Positions 1 through 10,600 of a stretch of 64,000 nt of DNA are shown here, in pieces; position 1 is the first letter of the stretch, and every line of letters starts with the position of its first letter. Both the position numbers and the translations under genes were made by a program. Source of the stretch: VAZQ01 sp963739175 (lineage in GTDB: Bacteria; Pseudomonadota; Alphaproteobacteria; Rhizobiales; Xanthobacteraceae). The notes beneath the pieces are model-generated. The model did no database searches, was not told the DNA's origin, and worked only from the letters and a program-made list of their open reading frames with translations. The stretch is taken from positions 434,001 to 498,000 of the forward strand of contig CAVTZH010000009.1 in assembly GCA_963739175.1 (NCBI GenBank), written 5' to 3'.

Positions 1-1
1 G

Positions 2-169
2 CGCAACAACGAGGTGTTCCTGTTCTCGCAGCCGCGTCCGGTGCGCACGATCCACCGCTCGGACGGCTGGACGCCGGAAAAGCTCGACCAGCAGCTCAAG
101 GGCGCGTTCGGTCCCTCGCTCACGCCGCTGGAGCGCTCCGGCGACGTGTTCTCGTGGGACCCGGTGTGA
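2..169 (+). CDS. C-terminal end of an unrecognised protein (partial)
   Basis: The window opens inside this gene. Fifty-five codons remain, ending at TGA 167-169. The visible tail (for example FLFSQPRPVRTIHRSDGW) has no motif that I can assign to a family, and no function is proposed. It is on the same strand as the MaoC/acyl-CoA dehydrogenase/CoA transferase cluster, but a palindromic repeat lies in the 128-base gap, so it may be a separate transcription unit. The reading frame is supported only by uninterrupted coding up to the stop and high-GC codon use. Confidence 0.55.
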   Translation, partial: RNNEVFLFSQPRPVRTIHRSDGWTPEKLDQQLKGAFGPSLTPLERSGDVFSWDPV

Positions 170-188
170 GACTATTGCCAACACTCCG

Positions 189-283
189 ACGTCATGCCCG
201 CACTTGTTGCGGGCATCCACGTCTTCCTTTCTTGTCCGCGATGAAGCAAGACGTGGATGGCCGGGACAAGCCCGGCCATGACG
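189..283. repeat. Dispersed intergenic palindrome (Bradyrhizobium-type)
   Basis: Two hairpin arms, GTCATGCCCGCAC...GCGGGCATCCACGTC and GACGTGGATGGCCGGG...CCCGGCCATGAC, face each other as a larger inverted repeat. Read on the minus strand it gives the peptide-like signature VMAGLVPAIHV that is often mis-annotated as protein in Bradyrhizobium genomes. It ends 15 bases before the MaoC start codon, so it sits in that gene's leader and could act as a terminator for the preceding gene. Confidence 0.75.
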
Positions 284-297
284 GTTGAGAGAGTCGC

Positions 298-1158
298 ATG
301 CCGATCGTCTACGAGAAGCTGCTCGCGCTGAAAATCCCCGACGTCGAGCACAGCTACGGCCCGAAGGACTGCATGCTCTACGCGCTCGGCCTCGGGCTTG
401 GCTACGATCCCGTGGACGAGAACCAGCTCAATTTCGTTTATGAAAAGAACCTCAAGGTGCTGCCGACGATGGCCGTCGTCATCGGCCATCCCGGCTTCTG
501 GGTGAAGGACCTCGACACCGGCATCGACTGGGTGCGTGTCGTCGCCGGCGAATATTCCGTGACGCTGCACCGGCCGTTGACGCCCGCGGGCACCGTGATC
601 AGCAAGACCCGCGTCACCGAGATCATCGACAAGGGCGAGGGCAAGGGCGCGGTGCTCTATTCCGAGCGCACCATCGACGACAAGGCGACCGGCGCGCGCA
701 TCGCGATGATCCACCATACGACGTTCTGCCGCGCCGACGGCGGCTTCGGCGGCCCGCCGCGCCAGCAGCCGCCGCCGCATCCGATCCCGGAGCGCGCGCC
801 CGATCTGGTCTGCGATCTTCCGACCCGGCCGGAGATGGCGCTGGTCTACCGGCTCTCCGCCGACCCGAACCCGCTGCATGCCGACCCCGCGGTGGCGAAG
901 GCCGCGGGCTTCCCGCGCCCGATCCTGCACGGGCTCGCGACCTATGGCGTCGCCGGCCACGCGCTGCTCAAGAGCCTCTGCGGCTACGACCCCGCGAAGC
1001 TGACCGCGATCGCCGGGCGGTTCTCGGCACCGGTGTTCCCGGGCGAGACCATCCGCACCGAGATGTGGCGCGACGGTCCGGTCGTGAGCTTCCGCTCCCG
1101 CGTGGTCGAGCGCGACGTGGTCGCGATCAACAACGGCCGCGCCGAAATCGCGCTATAG
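298..1158 (+). CDS. MaoC-type (R)-specific enoyl-CoA hydratase, double hot-dog
   Basis: Predicted to hydrate 2-enoyl-CoA to (R)-3-hydroxyacyl-CoA in the cytoplasm. At 286 aa it has the length of the two-hot-dog MaoC/hydratase-2 family. The N-terminal half (about 1-150) is the degenerate dehydratase repeat. The C-terminal half carries the hydratase-2 motif YRLSADPNPLHADP near residue 184, including the catalytic Asp and His, followed by GFPRPILHGLATYG. ATG 298 is the first plausible start. The next gene begins 8 bases after the stop, and acyl-CoA dehydrogenase and CoA transferase genes follow, so this is probably one acyl-CoA degradation operon. The substrate is not known. Confidence 0.88.
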   Translation: MPIVYEKLLALKIPDVEHSYGPKDCMLYALGLGLGYDPVDENQLNFVYEKNLKVLPTMAVVIGHPGFWVKDLDTGIDWVRVVAGEYSVTLHRPLTPAGTVISKTRVTEIIDKGEGKGAVLYSERTIDDKATGARIAMIHHTTFCRADGGFGGPPRQQPPPHPIPERAPDLVCDLPTRPEMALVYRLSADPNPLHADPAVAKAAGFPRPILHGLATYGVAGHALLKSLCGYDPAKLTAIAGRFSAPVFPGETIRTEMWRDGPVVSFRSRVVERDVVAINNGRAEIAL

Positions 1159-1166
1159 TCCGCCGC

Positions 1167-2330
1167 ATGGCTCAAGGCGATCCCCATCACGACGATCTCG
1201 CGCCGGTCCGGGCATCGGTGCGCGCGCTCTGCGCGGACTTTCCTCCCGAGTACTGGCGCGCGCTCGACCGCGAGCGCGGCTATCCGACCGAGTTCGTTGC
1301 CGCGCTCACCAAGGCCGGCTTCCTCGCCGCACTGATCCCGGAGCAATACGGCGGCAGCGGGCTGCCGCTATTAGCCGCCGCGGCGATCATGGAGGAAATC
1401 CATGCGTCGGGCGGCAACGGCGCCGCCTGCCATGCGCAGATGTACACCATGGGCACGCTGCTGCGTCACGGCAGCGCTGCGCAGAAGGACCGCTACCTGC
1501 CTGGGATCGCCAAGGGCGAGCTGCGGCTGCAGGCGTTCGGCGTGACCGAGCCAACGTCGGGCACCGACACGCTGAACCTCCGCACCACCGCGGTGCGCGA
1601 CGGCAACGACTACGTCGTCAACGGCCAGAAGATCTGGACCTCGCGCGCCGAGCATTCCGACCTGATGCTGCTGCTGGCGCGCACCACGCCGCGCGAGCAG
1701 GTGGCCAAGCGCACCGGCGGGCTCTCGGTGCTCCTGGTCGACATGCGCACCGCCAAGGGCCTCACCATCCGGCCGATCCGCACCATGATGAATCACGCGA
1801 CGACGGAAATCTTCTTCGACGCCATGCGGGTGCCGGCGGAGAATCTGATCGGCGAGGAAGGCGAGGGCTTCCGCTACATCCTCTCCGGCATGAACGCCGA
1901 GCGCATCCTGATCGCGTCGGAATGCATCGGCGACGCGCGCTGGTTCATCGACAAGGCGACGGCCTACGCCAAGGAGCGCAGCGTGTTCGGCCGCCCGATC
2001 GGGCAGAACCAGGGCGTGCAGTTCCCGATCGCGCGCGCCTATGCGCAGATGCGCACCGCCGCGCTGATGGTGCGCGAGGCGGCGACGCTCTACGACGCCG
2101 GCCGCGACTGCGGTGCCGAGGCCAATATGGCGAAGCTCGCCGCCGCGGATGCCTCGTGGGCGGCGGCGGAGATGTGCGTGCAGACCCACGGCGGCTTCGG
2201 CTTCGCCGAGGAATTCGACATCGAGCGCAAGTTCCGCGAGACCCGGCTCTACCAGGTGGCGCCGATCTCGACCAACCTGATCCTCTCCTATCTCGCCGAG
2301 CACGTGCTCGACCTGCCGCGGTCATACTGA
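1167..2330 (+). CDS. Acyl-CoA dehydrogenase
   Basis: FAD-dependent alpha,beta-desaturation of an acyl-CoA. The 387-aa product has the usual family length and motifs: FGVTEPTSGTD (flavin/substrate contact), NGQKIWTSRAEHSD, and the C-terminal MCVQTHGGFGFAEEFDIERKFRETR segment split over the end of the helical domain. The frame is open further upstream, but ATG 1167 is chosen because the preceding MaoC gene stops at 1158. Its TGA overlaps the ATG of the CoA transferase (TGATG), which suggests translational coupling. The chain length of the substrate cannot be read from sequence. Confidence 0.92.
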   Translation: MAQGDPHHDDLAPVRASVRALCADFPPEYWRALDRERGYPTEFVAALTKAGFLAALIPEQYGGSGLPLLAAAAIMEEIHASGGNGAACHAQMYTMGTLLRHGSAAQKDRYLPGIAKGELRLQAFGVTEPTSGTDTLNLRTTAVRDGNDYVVNGQKIWTSRAEHSDLMLLLARTTPREQVAKRTGGLSVLLVDMRTAKGLTIRPIRTMMNHATTEIFFDAMRVPAENLIGEEGEGFRYILSGMNAERILIASECIGDARWFIDKATAYAKERSVFGRPIGQNQGVQFPIARAYAQMRTAALMVREAATLYDAGRDCGAEANMAKLAAADASWAAAEMCVQTHGGFGFAEEFDIERKFRETRLYQVAPISTNLILSYLAEHVLDLPRSY

Positions 2331-3450
2331 TGCCGCTCCCGCTCGAAGGCCTCCTCGTGGTCGCGCTCGAACAGGCCGTCGCCGCGCCGATGTGCACGTG
2401 CCGCCTCGCCGACGCCGGCGCGCGCGTGATCAAGATCGAGCGGCCGGAGGGCGACTTTGCGCGCGGCTATGACGATGTCGCGAACGGCGAGTCGAGCTAT
2501 TTCGTCTGGCTCAACCGCGGCAAGGAGTTGGTCGTCCTCGATCTCACCAAGCCCGACGACAAGACGCTGCTCGCCGCCATGCTCGCGCAGGCCGACGTGT
2601 TCGTGCAGAACCTCAAGCCCGGCGCGGTGGGCAAGCTCGGCTTCCCGATCGAACGGCTGCGGCGCGAGCATCCGCGCCTGATCGTCTGCTCGGTCTCGGG
2701 CTACGGCGACAGCGGTCCCTATGCCGCGCGCAAGGCCTACGACCTCTTGATCCAGGCCGAGGTCGGGCTTGCCTCGATCACCGGCGGGCCCTCGGAGCCG
2801 GCGCGGGTCGGCGTGTCGGTCTGCGACATCGGCGCCGGCATGAACGCCTACGAGGCGATCCTCGAAGCGCTGATCGTGCGCGGGCGCACCGGCGAGGGCG
2901 CCGAGCTCTCGGTCTCGCTGTTCGACGCCATCGCCGACTGGATGGCGACGCCGCTCTGCAGCAGGAAGGCGGCAAGCCGCCCAAGCGCGTCGGGCTCGCG
3001 CACACCTCGATCGCGCCTTACGGCGTGTTCAAGAGCCGCGACGGCGTCGACGTGCTGATCTCGATCCAGAGCGACCGCGAGTGGCGGGTTCTGGCGGAGC
3101 AGGTGCTCGGCGACAAGGCGCTCGCGGCCGATCCGAACTTCGCCAGCAATGTCGAGCGGGTGAAGCGCCGCGCCGAGACCGACGGCCGCGTCGCCAAGGT
3201 TTTCGCCTCGATGGACGTCGAGCCATTGATTGCGAAGCTCGCCGCCGCCGACATCGCGTTCGCGCGGGTGAACGATCCGGCCGGGCTCGCGCAGCATCCG
3301 CATCTGCGGCGGATCGCGGTCGGCACGCGGGGCGGCGTGGTCAACTATCCGGCGCCGGCCGCCCGCCGCGCCGGCGAGACCCGCCGCTACGGCGCAGTGC
3401 CGTCGCTCGGCGAGCACACGGCAAAAGTCCGCGCCGAGTTCTTGCGCTAA
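2330..3450 (+). CDS. CaiB/BaiF family (class III) CoA transferase, frameshifted
   Basis: Transfers CoA between acyl groups. The N-terminal part begins with the class III pattern LLVVALEQAVAAPMCTCRLADAGARVIKIE (written here as two adjoining parts: LLVVALEQAVAAPMC and TCRLADAGARVIKIE) and continues through SGYGDSGPYAARKAYD. Near 2953-2957 the frame breaks: CCGCTCTGCAGCAG would need one extra base to continue as LLQQEGGKPPKRVG, after which the rest (VFKSRDGVDVLISIQ to AEFLR) is intact in the second frame. The total length is one base short of whole codons. Start ATG overlaps the dehydrogenase stop. The lesion may be a sequencing error or a recent mutation. Confidence 0.8.
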
Positions 3451-4007
3451 TCAGATCAATCCCAGATCCGCGAACGCGGTCTCGTGCATCCGCGCCGAAT
3501 CCGACGAGAAGCAGCAGAACACGACTTGCGTCAGGTTGCCCGGCGCGGCGGAGACTTCCGCCGCCACGGTGCCGACCGCGATGCGCGCCGCGCGCTCGGG
3601 CGGGAAGCGATAGACGCCGGTCGAGATCGCCGGAAAGGCGATCGAGGTGAGGTTGTGCTCCGCCGCCAGCGTCAGCGCCGTGGCGTAGCAGGAGGCGAGC
3701 AGCCCTTCCTCGTCGCGGGCGCCGCCATGCCAGACCGGCCCGACCGCGTGGATCACGATGCTTGGCCTTGAGCTTGTAGCCCCTGCGTGATCTTGGCCGA
3801 GCCGGTCTCGCAGCCGCCGAGCTTCTTGCATTCCGCCAGCAGCTCCGGTCCGGCGGCGCGATGGATCGCACCGTCGACGCCGCCACCGCCCAGCAGCGTC
3901 GAATTGGCCGCGTTCACGATCGCGTCGACATCAAGCGTCGTGATGTCGGCGATGCAGATGTCGAGCCGTGTCGGCCCGATCGCGGCGGAGAGGAGAGGGG
4001 CGCTCAT
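3451..4007 (-). CDS. Macro-domain protein (ADP-ribose-type hydrolase), two frameshifts
   Basis: Macro domains bind ADP-ribose and often deacetylate O-acetyl-ADP-ribose or remove ADP-ribose from proteins. The N-terminal part shows the hallmark DAIVNAANSTLLGGGGVDGA and AAGPELLAECKKLGGCETG. The C-terminal part shows FPAISTGVYRFPPERAA. Between them, around 3760-3790, two single-base insertions (an extra G in CAGGGGCTAC and an extra C in CATCGTGATC) shift the frame twice. Removing them restores ITQGYKLKAKHVIHAVGPVWHGG. The span is two bases over whole codons, as expected. Start is the ATG at 4007. It is convergent with the CoA transferase gene. Confidence 0.82.
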
Positions 4008-4037
4008 GGTCTGCAGTCTACAGCATTGCCTCGATCT

Positions 4038-4166
4038 CGTGTCCCGGACGCGGTGCAGCACGCAGTGGTGCACCGCTGATCCGGGACCCCGGTTACTCGT
4101 GCTTCATGAAACCGGGGTCCCGGGTCTGCAGCGCATCATTTCATGCTGCGCTGCGCCCGGGACACG
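4038..4166. repeat. Palindromic intergenic repeat
   Basis: The ends are a perfect inverted pair, CGTGTCCCGG and CCGGGACACG, and inner arms GGGACCCCGGTT and AACCGGGGTCCC form a second pair (the second reads slightly offset). The right half, with GCTGCGCTGCGCCCGGGACACG, reappears at 52087-52142. It lies between the macro-domain gene and the patatin gene. Confidence 0.7.
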
Positions 4167-4180
4167 TGAGGCGAGCTCTA

Positions 4181-5329
4181 TCACGAAGCAGCCTTCACCA
4201 CCGGTGCCGGCCGCCGGTCGAGCCATTTCGGGGCCGCCTCGGCCGTCAGGTCGATCGTGCTCTTGCGGCCGATATTGCCGAAGTGCTCGTCGAGGAAGCG
4301 TTGCGCCGAGGCCTGGCCGAGCTGGCGCAGCCGGTCGAAGAACTCGTAGTCGTTGTTGAGCTTGCTGCGGTCGTCGAGGGCGATGTCGGCGTCCATCACG
4401 ATGCGATGCAGCCTTATGCGCCGGTATTGTCCCGGCGCGGTGCCGCGCGGCAGTCCGCCTTCGCTGATCAGTCGCTCCGCCAGCTCAAGCGCGCGCAGCT
4501 CCGCCAGGAGCGGCGCGTTGAAGGTGAGCTCATGCAGCCGCGTCATGATATCGCGCGCGCTGGTCGGCGGCCCGCGCTCGAGCGGATTGATCTGCACGAT
4601 CAGCAGGTCTTCCGTCGACGTCGCGCGCAGGAACGGCAGCACCGACGGGTTGCTGCTGTAGCCGCCGTCCCAGTAGGGCACGCCGTCGATCTCCACCGCC
4701 TGAAACAACAGCGGCAGGCAGGCCGACGCCATCACGACTTCCGGCGTCATCTCGGCGCGCGAGAACACCCGCTGCTCGCCGCTGTGGACGTTGGTGGCGG
4801 AGATGAACAGCTCGCGGCGCGTATCGCCGCGCACCTGCGCGAAATCGACGAAGCGCTCGATCAGGCTCTTGAGCGGATTGATGTTGAGCGGGTTGAGATC
4901 GTAGGGCGACCAGTAGCGCGCCAGCGCGCCAAGCCACGGCACCGGCGAACTGTGCCGCGGCACGAACGCGAACAGCCGCTCGATGGCTTCGCGTTGCAGT
5001 TCGGGCAGGCCGCCGCCGAAGCTGGCGGCGCGCCAGAAATCCGCGAGCCGCTGCCGCGCCTCCTCCGGCCCGCCGCGCGCGAGCCCGTCGGCCAGCATCA
5101 CCGCATTCACGGCGCCGGCGGAGGCGCCGGAGATGCTGTCGATGGCGATCCGCCCGTCCGCCAGCAGCTGGTCGAGCACGCCCCAGGTGAAGGCGCCATG
5201 CGCGCCCCCACCCTGGAGGGCGAGGTTGACGCACTTGCCGGCCTGGGCGAATCCCAAGCGGCGCGCCCGGTGCGCGCTGGAGCGCCACCGGAGAGCGGAA
5301 AAGGCCTTGCTCAACAGGACTGGAAGCAT
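4181..5329 (-). CDS. Patatin-like phospholipase
   Basis: Predicted Ser-Asp dyad lipid acyl hydrolase. The 382-aa protein carries the oxyanion motif GGGAHG near residue 41, the nucleophile elbow GASAG with Ser near residue 70, and the catalytic Asp in DGGYSSNPS further on. About 35 residues precede the patatin core without a clear signal peptide. ATG 5329 is preferred over the GTG one codon earlier. It is divergent from zur with a 142-base gap between them. The substrate is unknown; bacterial relatives act on phospholipids. Confidence 0.88.
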   Translation of the reverse strand: MLPVLLSKAFSALRWRSSAHRARRLGFAQAGKCVNLALQGGGAHGAFTWGVLDQLLADGRIAIDSISGASAGAVNAVMLADGLARGGPEEARQRLADFWRAASFGGGLPELQREAIERLFAFVPRHSSPVPWLGALARYWSPYDLNPLNINPLKSLIERFVDFAQVRGDTRRELFISATNVHSGEQRVFSRAEMTPEVVMASACLPLLFQAVEIDGVPYWDGGYSSNPSVLPFLRATSTEDLLIVQINPLERGPPTSARDIMTRLHELTFNAPLLAELRALELAERLISEGGLPRGTAPGQYRRIRLHRIVMDADIALDDRSKLNNDYEFFDRLRQLGQASAQRFLDEHFGNIGRKSTIDLTAEAAPKWLDRRPAPVVKAAS

Positions 5330-5471
5330 CACATCAGTTGTGGGTTGATGACCAAAACTTGTAACGAATCAGGAACATAGGAAGCTTGTAGCAGCTTATA
5401 TTGCGTTGCAGTATGAATTTGTTGCGACGCATCATTGTTCCGAATGCGGCATTAACGGCTAAGGTTCCCTG

Positions 5472-5984
5472 ATGGCCCGGGCGAAAGCGGCACATGACAA
5501 GGACGAGGCGGCGGTTTTTCCCGCTCCTGGGCACGATCATGCGCGCTGCACCACCGATGCCATGGCGGTCGCGGAGGCGCGATGCAGCGAGCGCGGGCAG
5601 CGGCTAACGCCCATCCGCAGGGATGTGCTGGGCGCATTGCTGGCCAGCCATCAGCCGCTGGGTGCCTATGAGATCATGGAACGGGTGGCGCCGTCGGGCC
5701 CGCGTCCGGCCCCGATCACGGTTTATCGTGCGCTCGAGTTCCTGCGCGAAAACGGCCTCGTTCACCGGATCGAAAGCCGCAACGCGTTCGTTGCCTGTGT
5801 GCATAGCCACGCAGACGGCGATCTGGTGGTGTTCCTGATCTGCGAACGCTGCGGCACGGTCGGGGAGGCGTCCTCGTCGGAGGTCGCTTCGACCGTCAAA
5901 TCGGCCGCCGATGCTGTCGGTTTCACGCCGAAATCGCCGGTGATCGAAATCTCAGGAATCTGCACGCATTGCGGCAAGGGTTAA
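5472..5984 (+). CDS. zur: Fur-family transcriptional regulator, probably Zur
   Basis: A 170-aa Fur-type repressor. The winged helix is seen in QRLTPIRRDVLGALL and ITVYRALEFLRENGLVHRIE. The C-terminal half has the structural zinc site as two CxxC pairs, ICERCGTV and ICTHCGKG, with His-rich CVHSHADGD between. The long N-terminus and the CxxC pairs fit Zur (zinc uptake regulator) better than Fur or Irr, but this is a family-level inference. The 142-base upstream region is unusually AT-rich for this window (around 5375-5430), suitable for a promoter. No sure operator palindrome was recognised. Confidence 0.8.
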   Translation: MARAKAAHDKDEAAVFPAPGHDHARCTTDAMAVAEARCSERGQRLTPIRRDVLGALLASHQPLGAYEIMERVAPSGPRPAPITVYRALEFLRENGLVHRIESRNAFVACVHSHADGDLVVFLICERCGTVGEASSSEVASTVKSAADAVGFTPKSPVIEISGICTHCGKG

Positions 5985-6058
5985 TGCAAAGGGCTTAGGC
6001 CCCAACGTTGACGCCGCCGGGTGGCTCTGGCACCCAAGCGGCGCGAATGGAGAGAGTT

Positions 6059-7309
<1,251 letters not shown>

Positions 7310-7363
7310 GGCAAGCGCCTGCCGGGCATTGTGCTGCGCCCGCGCCGTCCTACATGATCCGGC

Positions 7364-7690
7364 ATGACCAACCGCGATCCCAACGATCCTGGCAGTTCCC
7401 GGCCGCGTTCCGAGCCCGAGATCATTCCGCCCAGCCAATCCGGCCGGAACGAGCGCGGCATCTGGGTTTCCGTCGATGACAACGGCGGGCCGCGTCGCGT
7501 CTTCGTCGCCCGGCCGGGCCCGTTCACGATCATCCTCGCGCTGGCGGTCTTGGCGCTGATCGCCCTGGTCATGCTGATCTTGCTGCTCAGCGTGGCGGTG
7601 ATCTGGATTCCGGTGGTGATCGTCCTGATCGCCGCGTTCGTCGCATCGATGTACTGGCGGCGCTTCCGCACCTGGCTGGCGCGGCGCTGA
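7364..7690 (+). CDS. Small membrane protein of unknown function
   Basis: The 108-aa product has a polar, proline-rich N-terminus (about 1-50) and a strongly hydrophobic stretch from about 52 to 98 (FTIILALAVLALIALVM, then LLLSVAVIWIPVVIVLIAAF) that fits two closely spaced transmembrane helices, ending with a basic tail WRRFRTWLARR. No family motif was recognised. It follows ispG by 54 bases and is convergent with the DUF1345 gene. Confidence 0.7.
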   Translation: MTNRDPNDPGSSRPRSEPEIIPPSQSGRNERGIWVSVDDNGGPRRVFVARPGPFTIILALAVLALIALVMLILLLSVAVIWIPVVIVLIAAFVASMYWRRFRTWLARR

Positions 7691-7702
7691 CGCGGCCCCC
7701 GG

Positions 7703-8425
7703 TCATCCCTTGAGGAACTCGCCGCCGATATTCACCATCAGCGCGAGCACCGCGACATTGTAGAAAAACGACACGGCGCCGTGGAACAGGACCAGGCGCC
7801 GAAGCGACTTGCGCGTGATCTGCACGTCCGACACCTGGAACGTCATTCCGATCACGAACGAGAAATAGACGAAGTCCCAGTATTCCGGAGCAGGGGCCTT
7901 TTTGTCCTCGTCGGGTTTCGGAAACAGTAGTCCGCCCTTTCGTTTTCCGTCGGTTTCGCCGTAGTACTCGTGCGCGTAGTGGAAGGCGAAGATCGTGTGG
8001 ATGAACACCCACGACAGCACCACGCTGATCATCGCCAGCACGGGAGACAGCCGGTTTGCCTTGTTGTCGGCACCCAGTCCGGCAAAGATCGCAACCACAC
8101 TCGCCGCAGCCGCGGCGACGGTCAGCGCCAGGATCAACGCGGCGCCGACGTCTTCCTCCGCGAAGAGCTCGCGCATGTGGCTGTGTTCGTGCCGCGTGAT
8201 CACCCAGGTTGCGAGCGCCAGATAGGCGAGGATGGCAACGTTCCAGGCGGCCAGAAAATGAATCACATTGCGCGGTTCGTCCTGCAGGATGTTGACGATC
8301 CGCCAATGCATGGCGGCGAACAGTGCAAGGCCGACTGCGGCCGATACGATCAGCTTCCAGTGCACATGGAAGGTTTGCGCCAGCTTCCTGCGCCTGGGCT
8401 TGGTCGGAGACCTTAAGTCGGACAT
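7703..8425 (-). CDS. DUF1345 family integral membrane protein
   Basis: The 240-aa protein has about five hydrophobic segments and the conserved DUF1345 blocks FAFHYAHEYYG and YWDFVYFSFVIGMTFQVSDV. The biochemical function of the family is not established. It is transcribed after the solute-binding protein gene on the same strand, with a 12-base gap, but a functional link is not evident from sequence. The start is ATG 8425. Confidence 0.82.
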   Translation of the reverse strand: MSDLRSPTKPRRRKLAQTFHVHWKLIVSAAVGLALFAAMHWRIVNILQDEPRNVIHFLAAWNVAILAYLALATWVITRHEHSHMRELFAEEDVGAALILALTVAAAAASVVAIFAGLGADNKANRLSPVLAMISVVLSWVFIHTIFAFHYAHEYYGETDGKRKGGLLFPKPDEDKKAPAPEYWDFVYFSFVIGMTFQVSDVQITRKSLRRLVLFHGAVSFFYNVAVLALMVNIGGEFLKG

Positions 8426-8437
8426 GGACCTCAGCCG

Positions 8438-9478
8438 TTATTTGCCGGTGAAGATCTCCGCAAAGAGCTTCCTCCACCGCTCGCCGTCATCCAGGAACCT
8501 GGCCACGTCGACGAGCGCGAGATTATCCGGGATCGGCGCTACTTTCGGATTGACCGGAACGTTGAAGCGATCCGCTATAATGCGCTGTCCGTCGGTCAGG
8601 AAGAAGTCCGCCAGCAGTGCGGCGGCATGCGGATGCGGCGCGCGGCGCACGATGCCGGTGCCGGTCGGCAGCCCGAGCACCGGCGGCAGATAGATGATCT
8701 CGACCGGCTGACCTTCCCGTTTCAATTGTTCGATACGGTAACCGTAGACGGTCAGCGCCAGCGGCACCTCGCCGGTCGGCACGAGATTCGCGAGCAGCGA
8801 ATGGCCGCGCCGCACCGACATCCCGTTGGTTGAGACGATGTTGCGGAACAGCTTGATCGCCTTGTCCTCTCCCATGATCGTGGCGAGCTGCATGAGCCAA
8901 TAGGCGTTGCTGGCTTCAATTCCCAGCCGGCCTTTCCAGCGCTGATCGGCGAGGTCCTCGTAGCGCCTGGGCGCGTCGGCGGAGGCGATCAGCTTGCTAT
9001 TGTAAGCACCGGTGATCAGATTGATGCGGGTCACGATCCACTGGCGGTGGGCATGGGTCGCGGCCGGAATGAGCTCCGCGGAGACCGGCGTCACGAACGG
9101 TTGCAGCGCCTTTTCGCGGGTCATGACCTCCATGTCGGAGCCCGCGGTCTCCACGACGTCTGCCTCATAGCGGCCGGCGCGCTGCTCGTTGATCGCGCGC
9201 CGCGCGACGTCCTCGGAGCTCGCCCGCCAGAGCCGCACCTTGATGCCGTACTTCTTCTCGAAGGCAGCAATCTGCGGGTTCATGTCGACGACATTCGCCG
9301 ACGAGTAGAGCGTGACCGTGCCCTCTTTCCTGGCGCCTTCGAGGATGCGCTGGCTGCGGTCGGCACCGGTGTAGGTGAAGATGTCCTGCGCGGCAGCCGC
9401 CGCCGGCAGGAGTGCGAGAACAATCGCGATCGCTGCCAGCCGGAGCGCCGCGTTCGTCACGCCGCGCCCGGGCGTCAT
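8438..9478 (-). CDS. ABC-type substrate-binding protein (Fe3+/family 1 type)
   Basis: A 346-aa periplasmic binding protein of the iron/family-1 class. A signal peptide is visible (hydrophobic LAAIAIVLALLPAAAAAQ, cleavage probably after an Ala), followed by YTGADRSQRILEGARKEG and VTLYSSANVVDMNPQIAAFEKKYG, typical of this class (second string shown in part: TLYSSANVVDMNPQIAAFE). ATG 9478 overlaps the TGA of the cupin gene by three bases (ATGA), so the two are probably translated together. No permease or ATPase lies in the window next to it, so the ligand and transporter are unknown. Confidence 0.82.
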   Translation of the reverse strand: MTPGRGVTNAALRLAAIAIVLALLPAAAAAQDIFTYTGADRSQRILEGARKEGTVTLYSSANVVDMNPQIAAFEKKYGIKVRLWRASSEDVARRAINEQRAGRYEADVVETAGSDMEVMTREKALQPFVTPVSAELIPAATHAHRQWIVTRINLITGAYNSKLIASADAPRRYEDLADQRWKGRLGIEASNAYWLMQLATIMGEDKAIKLFRNIVSTNGMSVRRGHSLLANLVPTGEVPLALTVYGYRIEQLKREGQPVEIIYLPPVLGLPTGTGIVRRAPHPHAAALLADFFLTDGQRIIADRFNVPVNPKVAPIPDNLALVDVARFLDDGERWRKLFAEIFTGK

Positions 9479-10600
9479 CACGCCGCGACCTTCGGCGGCA
9501 GGTTCGGCACCTCGGCCTCGTAGACCGGCTCCATCTTCGAGGTCACGCCGTGCTTGGCGAGCTCGTCGTGGAACATACTTGCGCACCGCCTGCAACTCGT
9601 CGGCGTAGTCGATCTGGTTGCCGCCGAGGCGGCGGCTGATCCAGGACAGCGGCACGCCCTGGCTGTTGCGCGGCGAGGCGTGCTTGAAGGCGAGATAGCG
9701 CGCCGGGGTGGCGCCGCCGTTGAAGTGCTGGTGGAACCAGGCATTGGGCGGCACGATCAGCGTGCCGTATTTCCAGTCGTAGCGCCGCGGCTCCTCGCCC
9801 TCCGGCCACATCAGCGAATAGCCTTCGCCGGTGAGCACGATCACGTGCGCGCCGGGGCCGTGCGCATGCGCCTTCTTGTAGGTGCCGACCGGGAACTGCG
9901 AGATGTGGCTTGCGATCGAGCCCTTCGCCATGTTGAAGCGGATGTGGCCGCCGCCGGCGCCGCGCTCCTTGGCGGTGATCAGCGGCAGGTTGATCGCGTC
10001 GGCGACGAAATTCGTGCGCAGCAGGAAGCCGTCCTGCTCGCCCTTGGACGCGAAGTAGTCCGGCTCGCCGGAAAAGCGGTTCTTGAAGTCGTAGTCGAAG
10101 TTGAAGACGAAATCGACGTCTTCGTAGAGGTTCATCACCGACGGAAAATTCGTGACCGCGACCAGCCGCACGACCTCCTGCCCGGAGCCGTTGAAATGCT
10201 GGTACCAGCAATTGAGCGGGATGGCGAAGATCGACCCGGCCTTCCATTCGAAGGTGACGCGCGACCCGGCATTGTTCCAGACCGTGGTCGAGCCGCGGCC
10301 GGACAGCACCATGATCATTTCCTCGAACAGATGATGGCGCGGCTCGAGCTTCTTGCCGGGCGCGATCTCGCAGACATAGCAGTCGTTGGAGGTGCGCGAG
10401 GCCTCGTGGTTGATGAACACCCCCTTGGCACCATCGCCCCGCCGCGGCCACGGCTTGAGGTCGACGGTGCACAGATTGGGCACGTATTGCGCGCTGATGA
10501 TGTCGAGGCCGTCGCCGCGCACGTACCGCAGATAGGGCGTGTCCTTTTCGGTCTTGAATTTTTCCGCCAGTTCTTTCGATACGATTGCGTCCTTGGCCAC
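9478..10600 (-). CDS. Double-cupin domain protein, frameshifted near the C-terminus
   Basis: About 373 aa after repair. The first cupin barrel carries EPRHHLFEEMIMVLSGRG and the second KAHAHGPGAHVIVLTGEG, both with metal-ligand type His/Glu spacing; the sequence between includes PPNAWFHQHFNGG. Near 9576 one extra base (AAGTATGTTC for AAGATGTTC) breaks the frame; beyond it the other frame continues FHDELAKHGVTSKMEPVYE to a stop at 9478. Without repair the frame runs on artificially into the binding-protein gene. It probably acts on a small organic ligand delivered by the neighbouring binding protein; this is an inference from the overlap only. Confidence 0.78.

Noticed and set aside
172..283. 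Short protein-like signature VMAGLVPAIHV in the minus frame
   Set aside because: This is the translation of a dispersed palindrome, not a gene.
5375..5430. Zur box upstream of zur
   Set aside because: The region is AT-rich and has repeated TTGCxxxxx elements, but no clear palindrome that I could match to a known operator.
8438..10600. A single 720-aa cupin/binding-protein fusion
   Set aside because: The join runs through non-conserved residues after a one-base insertion, while an ordinary cupin C-terminus and stop exist in the other frame and the binding protein has its own ATG and signal peptide.
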